Source: Acanthopleura granulata
Lineage: Eukaryota; Mollusca; Polyplacophora; Chitonida; Chitonidae
NCBI GenBank assembly: GCA_016165875.1
Contig: JABBOT010000080.1
Location: 2,077,205-2,141,204 of the forward strand
Direction: 5' to 3'
Length of the DNA stretch: 64,000 bases
Shown here piece after piece: positions 37,301-48,858 of the stretch. Below the pieces are notes generated by a model. That model saw nothing but the letters and a program-made list of their open reading frames with translations, had not been told where the DNA came from and made no database searches. The translations under genes were made by a program, and so were the position numbers. The number at the start of each line of letters is the position of its first letter. Position 1 is the stretch's first letter.

Positions 37301-40300
37301 TTACATAGGGAGAGTACCTGATGTTGGCTCGTCAGCTGGGTCATTATGTGGTGAGGCTCTTGAACGAGGTCCGGGGCTCCAACGAGCTTGAACTAGTCCT
37401 GGACAAAGCCGATGGTTCAGCGGAAAAAGAGTTCGAGGCTCTGGCGCGCATTCGTAGAGCCATTCGAATTGGCATGAAGAAGGTAAGATTTATACTCAGT
37501 AATGAAAAACGGTAAGATTTATACTCAGGGTTGAAAACGGCAAGATTTGTACTCATTGATGGAAAAAGTAGAACTTATACTCAGTCATGGAAAACGGTAA
37601 TATTTGCATTCAGTGATCATTGATGGAAAAGGTAAGATTTATACTCAGTGATGAGAAGAATAAGAACCATACTCAGTTGTGTGTATTACTTCTTCATGTT
37701 AAATGATCTGGTGGTACAAAATGGAGAGAAATGACCCGATAACTCGAGTACTGGCGCGAAGAGAATAGCTTTTTATTTTGTAGGAATGTATGTTACATGA
37801 TAGACTTCGCCCAAAATTTGTCAACAGCTACACCTAAATGTGCAAATAGCTCACCAGTATAAGTATGGTCCGTACAGCTTAAGTATTAAATTCTCAATTG
37901 GTTAGCGCGCTAGTGAAGCGTAATGAACCAGAAGCCTCCCACCAGGCGCTGTGAGTTCAAATCCAGCTCATGCTGGCTTCCTCTCCGGCCGTACGTGAGG
38001 AGGTCTTCCAGCAACCTGTGGATGGTCGTGGATTTCCCCCGGGCTCTGCCCGGTTTCCTCCCACGTTATTGCTGGTCGCCCTCGTATACGTGAAATATTC
38101 TTGAGTACTGCGTAAAACATCAATCAAATAAATAAATAAATTTAGTGTACTGTGATAAGTTTCGGTTCATCCGTGATTTCATTTGTCAGAGTTAGTGTTT
38201 TCCTGGGATATTATCTGAAATTCAAGTTGATTAAGTTTGATTATAGTGTCTGATGTCTGATTTCAGTTCGTCACCCACCCGAGTTGCCAGATGAAGCTAA
38301 CAGAGCTGTGGTATTTAGGATGTACATTCTTACAAGGGACCAACTGGCTGAAGCGTCTATTCATTTTCCTCCTCTTTATGCTGGCATATCCATTCATGGC
38401 TCTTCTCTTCATCTTTATGCCACATGCGAAAGTAAGCACGAGCTAAATAACATGTATCTTAGATTAACTATCGTCGACTATGTACTGGCAGAAAACTATG
38501 CAACAGTAAATACAGGCTATATGGCCTTAAATTAACTTTCGTCAAATCTGTATTTGTAGATGATCACGCAAAAATAAGCACACATGTCGTCTAAGATTGA
38601 CTCTCCCCAAAGCTGTATGGTGAGAAGACCTTTCAAAAATGTAGCACACGGCGCTAAATTGCCTTCAACTGACTCTCGTAGAAGCTATAATGGCAAAAGA
38701 CGTGCAAAAGTAAGCCTTAGCCAAGTTGTCATAGATTGGATCTCGTAGATGCTGTATTGGCAGAAGACCGTGCTAAAGTAAGCATTAGCTAAGCTCTTAA
38801 ACTGATTCTCGCCAAAGCTGTATTGTGGGGAGATATTTAATGTTATTTTCCACGGAATATGTAATACTACACCCATCTTGTTCAGAAAACGTAAGACTGG
38901 TGATCTGCTGATACTGCCAGTAAATACCAACCGTACTGTATCTTTTCTGCATGAATGACATATTCCTTACCACAAAAACAGGCGTCATTGAATATGATTC
39001 CATACGTGAGTTCGTGTGGATCTTCTGGCAGTGCAAAGAAAACCTTTGAGACCTTCGTATCGCATATTTACCAGTACACTGAAGAAATTAAGCATGAACA
39101 CATATGCTTACACTAGCAGCATTTTCCCGCGCAATGGCGTCTGGGGTCCAGACTAGAGTTACCATTGTTCTTTTTTTTTTAATTAATAGAAATATGTCAC
39201 CTGTTCGTCCACAAAAAAATCCCCACAATGAATGAAAGCTAGACTACACAGCTTAAACCCCAGTTACTTTAGGCGAGAAAGTTTCCTACCTGTTCTTCGT
39301 CTGGTACTTCAGATATTTTCTGGAATCTCTTTATAGACAGGAAGATTTATGAGAAAAACAACCTACTGTAAATGATTTGAATGATTACTTGAACCATACT
39401 GCCATTGTTATTTTTACAGTACGTGCAGGTGTTACGAACCCCAGCGGTAAGGTTCACCGCGCAGGCGTACAGCTTCCTTATGTTCCTGACCGCCATTGTC
39501 GCTTGGAGTTTGGACTATAACCCCGGAAGTCTTGTGAAGTTTGACCTTAGAGGTCAAAACGTCACCCATCTATTTAAGAAGTTTGATGGTGGATATCTTG
39601 TACGAGAATATAGTTTGGACGGCTATGAAATTATGATATTTGTTTGGACTGTAGGTAAGTGGTGCTTTTACACTATTCTACTCAAAAGCATTAGCAATAT
39701 TACAGCAGAGGTAGGCTTACACAATGTGCGTTACATACACGTCAGCTTTGAACATATCCAAATTTGTATTCAGATTGTTATACAGTATCCATATATTTGA
39801 CTGATTATATCACTACTGGATTGTTTCCTTCAGAAGTTTATTATTTTATTTATTTATTTGATTGGTGTTTTACGCCGTACTCAAGAATATTTCACTTATA
39901 CGACAGCCGCCAGCATTATGGTGGGAGGAAACCGGGCAGCGCCCAGCGGAAACCCACGACCACCCGCAGGTTGCTGGCGGACCTTCCTAGGTACGGCTGG
40001 AGAAGAAGCCAACATGAGCTGGACTTGAACTCACAGCGACCGCAGTGGTGAGAGGCACGGGGTCATAACGCCGCGCTGACGCGCGAGCCCTCTCTGCCAC
40101 GTCTTTCAGAGAACATATAAATCTAAGTGTTAAATATAAGTTTTGTTTTACATTTTGTTTGTCTCTTTAGGCCTTCTGTGGATGAAATGTGAAGATCTGT
40201 ACAGACGCGGATGGAAAGAACATCTGTGCACAGTGTATAATAACCTGGACCTTGTCATTATTGTTCTGTATTTGACCTGGTTCACACTGGCCTGGATTGT

Positions 40301-43300
40301 TGTCATACAGGTGAGTTTAGTATGGAACAGGATATAAAAGACTACAGCACAGAGAGTGAAACCAGAGCAGCGACGACAGTATGATATTGTGCAAATAGTT
40401 ACATGTTACCGATGAAATCCGACCCCTTGTCAATTTATCTTATTTAGGGTTTTTGTCCTAGCTGTTTATGTCAGTATTAAAGACGTAACAACACAAGCCC
40501 CCTAGTACAATGGCTTAAGCAGAATTAGGTAAGAAAAATGATGTTAAATGGAATTTATTAGACGTCACTGGTCAAAAATTAAAGTGCCGTGTTGTCATTA
40601 ATTGACTTATTTATCAGCCCGGGCCGACGATTGTATATTTATTTATTTGATTGGTGTTTTACGCCGTACTCAAGAATATTTCACTTATACCACGGCGGCC
40701 AGCATTACGGTTGGAGGAACCTAAGACCATTCCCAGGTTGCTGGCAGACCTTCCCGCGTACAGCAGGAGAGGAAGCCTACATGAATTGGACTTGAACTCA
40801 CCGAAACGGCACTGGTGACAGGTTTCTGGGTAATTACGCTTCATTAGCGCGCTAACCAACTGAACCACGGAGATTTTTAATTAACTGAGTATAACAAACT
40901 CTTTACAATAAGCTAAAATACAATTAGTTTGTTCCAAATTTTACGAAGCCAGATGGGAACATTTAGGTGAAAAGAAGCACAAAACTCACGTTGATTTAAA
41001 CAAAGTAATTGACTGTATTTCGGCATTTCGTAATTGTTTCATTGTTTTATAAGAATCACCAGATCTTATATTTGAATTATCCATTACCAAAACTTCTTGG
41101 ATAATCCTTGTGAGAATACAGCTGCGCACTACCTTGTCTGCTGTAAATACCACCTGTTGTGTACATTTGCTTTAAAACAAGTAGCACCTGTTGCGAAGTT
41201 TTGACGTATGGTAAATAGGCGGTGCCCATGTATACAGCTTTTGCGACAAGTGTCTTCGTGAAATTGATCCCAGATGCTCTCAGCGTTCTACTCGATATGC
41301 TCCTTTTTTCTTGCACATTTACCCAACCCCAAAGCCCAAGACAGTCACAACAAAAGCTGAATTGTGGTAGGGCCTCGTGACTCACTGAGTATTATTTATT
41401 TATTTTAAGAATATTTCACGACACCCAGCATTATGGTGAGAGGAAACCGGGCACAGCCCGAGGGAAACCCACGCCCGCCCGCAGGTGGTTTACATATTCA
41501 AACCTGGCCACTTTCGGCCGTAGTGGAAGCCAGCATGAGCTAAACTTGAACTAATTGCAACCGCATTCATTTGGTTCTGCGCTTGTGCGGCAACCACTAG
41601 AAAACGAAAATTGTAAAATCCGTAGAAATATCAGACAATTTTGTTGAATAATTACCAGTCAACTGTTAAGGTGGTATAAAAGACTTTTCCTACACTCAGG
41701 AACTTCTTGAGCTAAACGACTTCAGCTCTTCAGTTTTCTTTTCATCGTTCGTCTAAATAACTAATTCTAAATAACGTTTTGTGCTACTTTTCTTAGACAC
41801 CCATATAATAGTTAATGTAATCAGAGATGGTTATCAAACATCTTTGAAAGGTCACATGGTACAGTTGGACTTTTCTTACCTTTTACGATAAAACTCGAAA
41901 CTCCCTTAGTGCTAGAGCTATGTGTGAAAGACAAATTGCTTCATCCATATGACATAGATTCCACCAAGAGATTGAATCTATGATCAGAGAATATGAGAGT
42001 ATTCCTTGTTGCAGAACTCCCTTGCCACTGTAATGCATGGATTCTGTACGCTTTTCTTTGTTTACAGTGTAACAAAGGTTTGGACTATTTTCAACATGAG
42101 CCAGGGGCATTCGAAGCTCTTTCCCAGCTAAATGGCTCCGCCTTGAAACATTATTACTGGCTTACACCGGGTAAGTCAGGTTTATGGTTACTAGTCCCCC
42201 CTCCCCGTTCGATACACGGCAGAGGGTGGGCAGGTGGAATATTTGGGGTTTAAAGTTCATTAGTTAATACCTCACAGTTATTACCAGATTTTTTTCATCA
42301 TGCTGAATAGGACGGTGAATCATCGCCTTGCCCGGACATGTAATACATGAAGTTAGACTTTAAGGACCCGTTTCGCCCAGTTTGGAAGAAATTAATTGTC
42401 GTTTTTGTCCTGTTTTGGGCTCTAAACTTATCCGGACTTCTTTAGTAAACGGTTTCTGGTAAACTGAAACGAAACTTCATACATGGCTACATGGTTAAAT
42501 TACATTATGATGTCGCCTTTAGAGCAGTTTTTGTTTATTTTATGTACTGGGCTTCGACAGTTTTTAGGACTTTTTTCGAAAAGGAATCGTGTATTGCCTC
42601 TTAGTGTGTGTACTTCAAGAATGTTTATTTCATCTGAATTTCTGGGTGTTTTGTTCACATCTGCTAGAAATATATGGTTTTACGTTCATCTTTGAGAAGA
42701 GATAGATTTCATTATTATCACTGTGCGATCATCGTGAGTTAATTCGGTGCAATCATCCTCATTTGGAAAGTCAAAATGACTGACTCGGATTAAACCACGT
42801 TGTCTTTCCTTGTCATTCATTAGATCGCTATTTATGGGACACATGGGACCCCGAACATGTCAGTGAAGCTTGTTTCGCCATCGCCAATGTTCTCACCTTC
42901 TCACGGATATCGTATCTTCTCGCCGCCAACGAAATTCTCGGACCTCTTCAAATTTCCTTGGGCAGAATGACTTACGTAAGTCTAAATTAAAACTATTTCC
43001 TTTCTGTCATAACCTGCCGTTTAAAGTGCTGATAAAGGCCGTTGGATACAGATTTTTCAAAGACCCGTTTCAGCTTATAGCAAGCCAACCTCCGGTTCCA
43101 TATATGTTGGCAGGCCTTTGTTCAGAAACATTGCTATGTTTCGCCTTAGATAAGTTTTGGAAGACATTGCACGAAGGTTTCCAAGTTCTCAAGTGTAAAG
43201 AAACAGTCGTGTCGTAATTAGTTCTGAGAATTATCCTTGAAAAAGCAACCCTGACAACACTAGTGGCACATCTGTTGTTGGCGTTTGCTCAGCATGAAAC

Positions 43301-46300
43301 AGGCGATGGGTTGATAATCGCAGTGGTTGTTGAACTTAGCCACTTCTGCCTCCGCAGAAGCTCATGTTCAAAACGACTACGTATATGGTATTCGTATTGT
43401 GAAAAAACACAGTTCTGTTCAACTCTGACTACAGGTTATCAGTTTAGATTTGCCTTGAACGAAGATGAATTTGGATATCAAGTTCACAATATACTATTAC
43501 AACAAGTGAGTGTTCATGTTTCTGCAAAGTGCAAATGGCGCATAATTGTGATTGAAGATGGACTTTGGTTAGGTTGTCCACGATGTCAAACTTGTGAGCC
43601 AGATTAAATGTTGTTCGTTTAGTGCTCCATTCATCAGAGACCTCGTTGTTAATGACAAATCGCTTGTCGAGTTAAAAGTATTGAGCATTAATAGGTGTAG
43701 TTGTGGATTTTTGTTTTATCGTCTACATATTTTTAGAATAATATAATTCTAAACAAGTCTCTTTCTTCAAATCTGTAGCCAGAACATCTTTTAATTCCTA
43801 ACGCACGCAAATGTTTTATTGTAGGATATCTTGAGGTTTACGGTCCTCTTCTTAATTTTACTGATCGCCTTCATTGTGGGTATCGACAACTTACTGTGGC
43901 ACTATGAGAAAAGCATGCGCGCTCAGGTACAGATCAGAGAACGTGGAGATGTCAAAGTCGGGGACAACTTTGGCGAGTAAGCACTGTACATTGCATTATC
44001 TGTGCCAGCTTTACTCAACGTTAAATGATTTAATTTTAGTTATATTTATTTTATTTATTTGATTGTTATTTTGATTGTATGATGGTGGTCACACAAGGGT
44101 ACAGGAAACCCACCTGTAGTTTACAGGGTTTTTTTTCCGTGCACCATCATGTGCATACCATGGATGATTTATCTATTTTTAACTATTTTCTTTCTTACGT
44201 TTTTGTTCGAATGTTAATTTTGCAACACCACCAGGGTCTCACAAGCTGTGTGAGGCGTTTTCCCTAGCTCTGTCTTGTGCTTTCTCAGGAGGGCTGCCAG
44301 GTACCTTTCCTAAACTGTCTCTTGTGCTTTCTCCCAAGTTGTGTTAGGTGATTTCTCCCAAACTTTCTGGAAAACTGTGTAATGTGCTCTCTCCCCAGCG
44401 CTGCCAGTTACTTTCTCCGGAGCTATGCCGGGTACCAAACTCCCAAAATCCATCAGGTGCATTTCTTTTCTGCCTAACTCTGTCAGATGCTTTCTATTCT
44501 TCCAAACTCTATCAGATGCTTTCTTTTCTCCCAAACTCTATCAGGTGCTTTCTTTTCTCCCAAACTCTATCAGATGCTTTCTTTTCTCTCAAACTCTGTC
44601 AGATGCTTTCTTTCCTCCCAAACTCTATAAGATGCTTTCTTTTCTCCCAAACTATCAGATGCTTTCTTTTCTCCCAAACTCTGTCAAATACTTTCTTTTC
44701 TCCCAAACTGTATCAGATGCTTTCTTTTCTCCCAAACTGTATCAGATGCTTTCTTTTCTCCCAAACTCTTATCAGGTGCTTTCTTTTCTCCCAAACTCTA
44801 TCAGATGCTTTCTTTTTTCCCAAACTCTGTCCGATACTTTCTTTTCTCCTAAACTCTATCAGATGCTTTCTTTCCTCCCAAACTCTATGAGATGCTTTCT
44901 TTTCTCCGAAACTCTTTCAGATGCTTTCTTTTTTCCCAAACTCCATCCGATACTTTCTTTTCTCCTAAACTCTATCAGATGCTTTCTTTCCTCCCAAACT
45001 CTATCAGATGCTTTCTTTTCTCCCAAACTCTATCAGATGCTTTCTTTTCTCCCAAACTCTATCAGATGTTTTCCTTTCTCCCAAACTCTATCAGATGCTT
45101 TCTTTTCTCTCAAACTCTGTCAGATGCTTTCTTTCCTCCCAAACTCTATAAGATGCTTTCTTTTCTCCCAAACTATCAGATGCTTTCTTTTCTCCCAAAC
45201 TCTGTCAAATACTTTCTTTTCTCCCAACGTCTATCAGATGCTTTCTTTTCTCCCAACGTCTATCAGATGTTTTATTTTCTCCGAAACTCTATCAGATGCT
45301 TTCTATTCTCCGAAAATCTATCAGATGTTTTCTTTTTACCCAAACTCGATCAGGTGCTTTCTTTTCTTCCAAATTCTGTCAGTGCTTTCTTTTCTCCGAA
45401 ACTCTATCAGATGCTTTCTATTCTCCCAAACTCTATCAGGTGCTTTCTTTTCTCCCAAACTCTATCAGGTGCTTTCTTTTCTCCCAAACTCTATGAGATG
45501 CTTTCTTTTCTCTCAAACTGTATCAGATGCTTTCTTTTCTCCCAAACTCTATCAGATGCTTTGTATTCTCCCAAACTCTATCAGATGCTGTCTTTTCTCC
45601 CAAACCCTATGAGATGTTTTCTTTTCTCTCAAACTCTATGAGATGCTTTCTCTTCTCCCAAACTCTATCCCCCCAGATCTGTTACGAGATTGATATGAAG
45701 CCAGCTATTGCCTACACAATTCAGTACGTTACCAATGTACATTATGCCATTTCATCATGGCAGTGTATGGGAAAATATTCAATACATCACACTTTTATCA
45801 TATGTAATGAACAGCATTGATACAATTGATACATGCAATAATCTTATAGGCATATTATATAAGACCACAATTGCAATCATCTACATATTCAACGTTACAT
45901 CTATCAACCTGGTCTGTCAGCAACCTGAAGATGGTTGTGGGTTTCCCCAGGGCTCTGCCCGATGTCCTCCCACCATAATGCTGGCTGTCGTCTTGAAATA
46001 TTCTTTAGTACGAATTAAAACACCAATGAAATAAATAAATAAATAAATCTTCCAAATTTTATTTTGTTTTTTATTAATTCCCCTTTCGCTCTCCAGCCCC
46101 AAAATATTAACCTCTCCAGAAAACGACAAATAAAACGTGGAAATATTGAAATATAAAAAAAATGAACTGTTTAATATCTAAGCTCTTTCATAGATTTCAG
46201 GTGGATTTTTATAGTAGAACATTTGTTCACCGTATACTCCAACGACCTGAAGCGAAACATGGAAATACTCATGAAGTTCGTCTGTCTATGAATTAACAGT

Positions 46301-48821
46301 CAGCGGGCTTTCTGCAGTTCTTCTGAGCTAGCTTTCTATGCTCCACGCTACCATGTGTGTAAACAGATCCTGTTCCTCTGACAGCGCTGGTGTGATCCTA
46401 TTGCCTACAAGTTGTTTAACTTTAACTGATGATTTGGAGCTAACGATTGAAGCCTTCTTCCTTACTGTCCAATAATGTTCCCTGATACCCAAGCACTTAA
46501 CTTCGTGGTAATGGTAACTCCCCGTCAAAAACACTCTCTATTCTCGTTTTTTTCAGCGCCGAGAAAACCTTCCGGTCGGTGTTCTGGGTAACGTTTGGCC
46601 TCGTGGAGTATGACATCATCGACATGTATCCATACACGAATTACGTCACCCAGAACCTGGCTTACATCCTCCTGGGGGCCTACATGGTGTCAGTGGGGCT
46701 TGTGATGCTGAACATGCTCATCGCTATGATGAGTCGTTCCTTTGACCAAATCGCGGTGAGAACGAGTTCGTTTGTCTGTGTCTGTGCAGACACTGGAAGT
46801 GTCGTGCATGCAGCATAAAGATTCGTGTGGTAGTTCCTTTTATTAGATCGCATTGAGAACCAATTATTTATCGTGCATGAAGTATGAAGTTATGGCTGAT
46901 CGTTCCTTGGACAGAGAAAGAGCTAGTTCCTTTTTGTGTCATATTTTGTGCATAAATTAATATTATTATAACTTCCATTAAAACAAGACGTCGTCCCAGT
47001 TACCAACCATTCAAAAATTATTTTCAAAACTTGGTTGAATATGTTTGATAACTGATAACCTTTGGAGGCCTACTACGATCTACGTAAGGGAAAGCTGGCA
47101 AGCCTTGGGGAAGAATAAGAATTAGAATCACAGTAAACTATTTATTATACCCTGGAAACGTTCATTCACTAACAACCCTAATAACAGATTCCGAACAAGT
47201 GATTTACTGAATATCATTATTTCTGAGGTCTCGCTTTTTTCTAACAGAGAATTCAGTGTTAGACAGTGTTGGAAGGCTGACAAGTCCCGTGAAAAATTTA
47301 TATCATAGCAAGCCCCCGGTCAACTGCAGAATTTTTTAGAAAATATGTAATTATTCCTGGTATGTTGTCGTACTGCCAAGATTTTTATTCCTTTTTAACT
47401 TAAACAATGACTAACTTATCAGACTTGTAGTGCTATCCTATCTTTGCACGCTACATGCTGAATCCTATATGCAAGCTGATATTATGACTGAAAGCCTTTT
47501 ACACAGCTGTTGGATAAATTTGCGCTAGGCTGAAGTCGAGAGGAGCAAAGTCTGTGTTTGCATTAATAACTACTCGAAACACAACTTTGCACGGAACTGA
47601 CAATCTGAGTGGCTAACTGTATTTATAGCCTGAAGATAAGTGTCTGCTCTTCATACAAGCGTTATTACATTACTGTTAAATTCAAGTTTTTCAGTGGCCA
47701 AACAATGGTAAAAAACCAACATTAATGCGAACTCTTTTGACGAGATCAGCATTTGGTGATCGACTAAGCGCAATTGGTTCGCATTCTTAAGAATGAAAAA
47801 TATGTGCATTTCCTAAACAAACGATAATCATTTCTTTACTAAATGGTATATCCATGCGTGCCCTTACTTGTGTGAATCAGTTGAAAAATTAGGCTACTTT
47901 GGTTTTTATTCTGCATATTTATTGGTTTCCTTTACAAATAGCTGCGTGATGCGAAAGACTGCAAGCGAATAGATATGATTTCCTACACTGATAGACCGAG
48001 ACCTGCTAAAACACTGGCTCAGTATTTACACAGATAGCCAGTATTTACACAGATAGCCAGTATTTTCGTTGGTCTCAATATATAAGTGCAGGAAATCGGA
48101 ACTACGCGATGTATTCCTCGACGATGATTACTGATTGCTAGAGAATCCTATACTATTTTCTCATGTCAAGATATTTGTGAAAAACACGTCTTTCTAATAA
48201 TTTGATGGTGTTGGATGACTTAGACCGCCTAATGACTTGTGCTTGCTTTGATGCTCGACGCCTTGTGGCGGCTGTGGTTCTATCATTGTTATTACTTTCG
48301 CGGCATCTAGCTCCTGTCGTACGGTGACTTGAGTTATGGCGTATTATTAGAAACTGCCCAGGCTAACGTCTCAGTCATAATCTCTTCCTAGCACGCTTGC
48401 CTTTAGGTGGTAACGTAAAAAATAAGTTCCCTATACTGAAGACACCCACTTCTGAATAGCCCCATTGAAAGGCTTGTAAGAGCAGTAATTTACCAAACTG
48501 TGTCCGGCTCTCTCTACACGTAACGTCTCCATACCATCTGTAATGAAGATTAACGCTTACTCCTGGTCGTTATTCGCAGGAATCTATTTGGTTATTCTGC
48601 CAAGCACTGTTTAGTTGGGAGTTTATATCAGTGATGACGCCAGACTTTGGATACGGGTTGCCCTAGAGATACAAAGAAACCATATGGCGAAGATGGAAGC
48701 TGGCACAGCTTTCTGGCTCCTGCTCGTAAAATATGAGTATCGAGTACATTTTTTAAAAACATTCTTTAGTGTTGGGAATAGCTGTCGGATAGTTATATAA
48801 CTAAAGTGTTGTAAGGTTCTT

Positions 48822-48858
<37 letters not shown>

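Noticed and set aside
39764..40051. 95-codon and similar frames containing [15 protein letters not shown]
   Set aside because: This peptide is simply the translated SINE core and recurs at each minus-strand SINE copy.
43263..43607. 114-codon frame between TRPC exons 10 and 11
   Set aside because: Intronic, unrelated to TRPC, and no splice sites keep it in frame with its neighbours.
44425..45612. 395-codon open frame (and overlapping 249- and 180-codon frames)
   Set aside because: All lie in the 29-bp minisatellite. A stop-free 29-bp unit opens every frame with a 29-residue period, so the frames are artefacts inside a TRPC intron.
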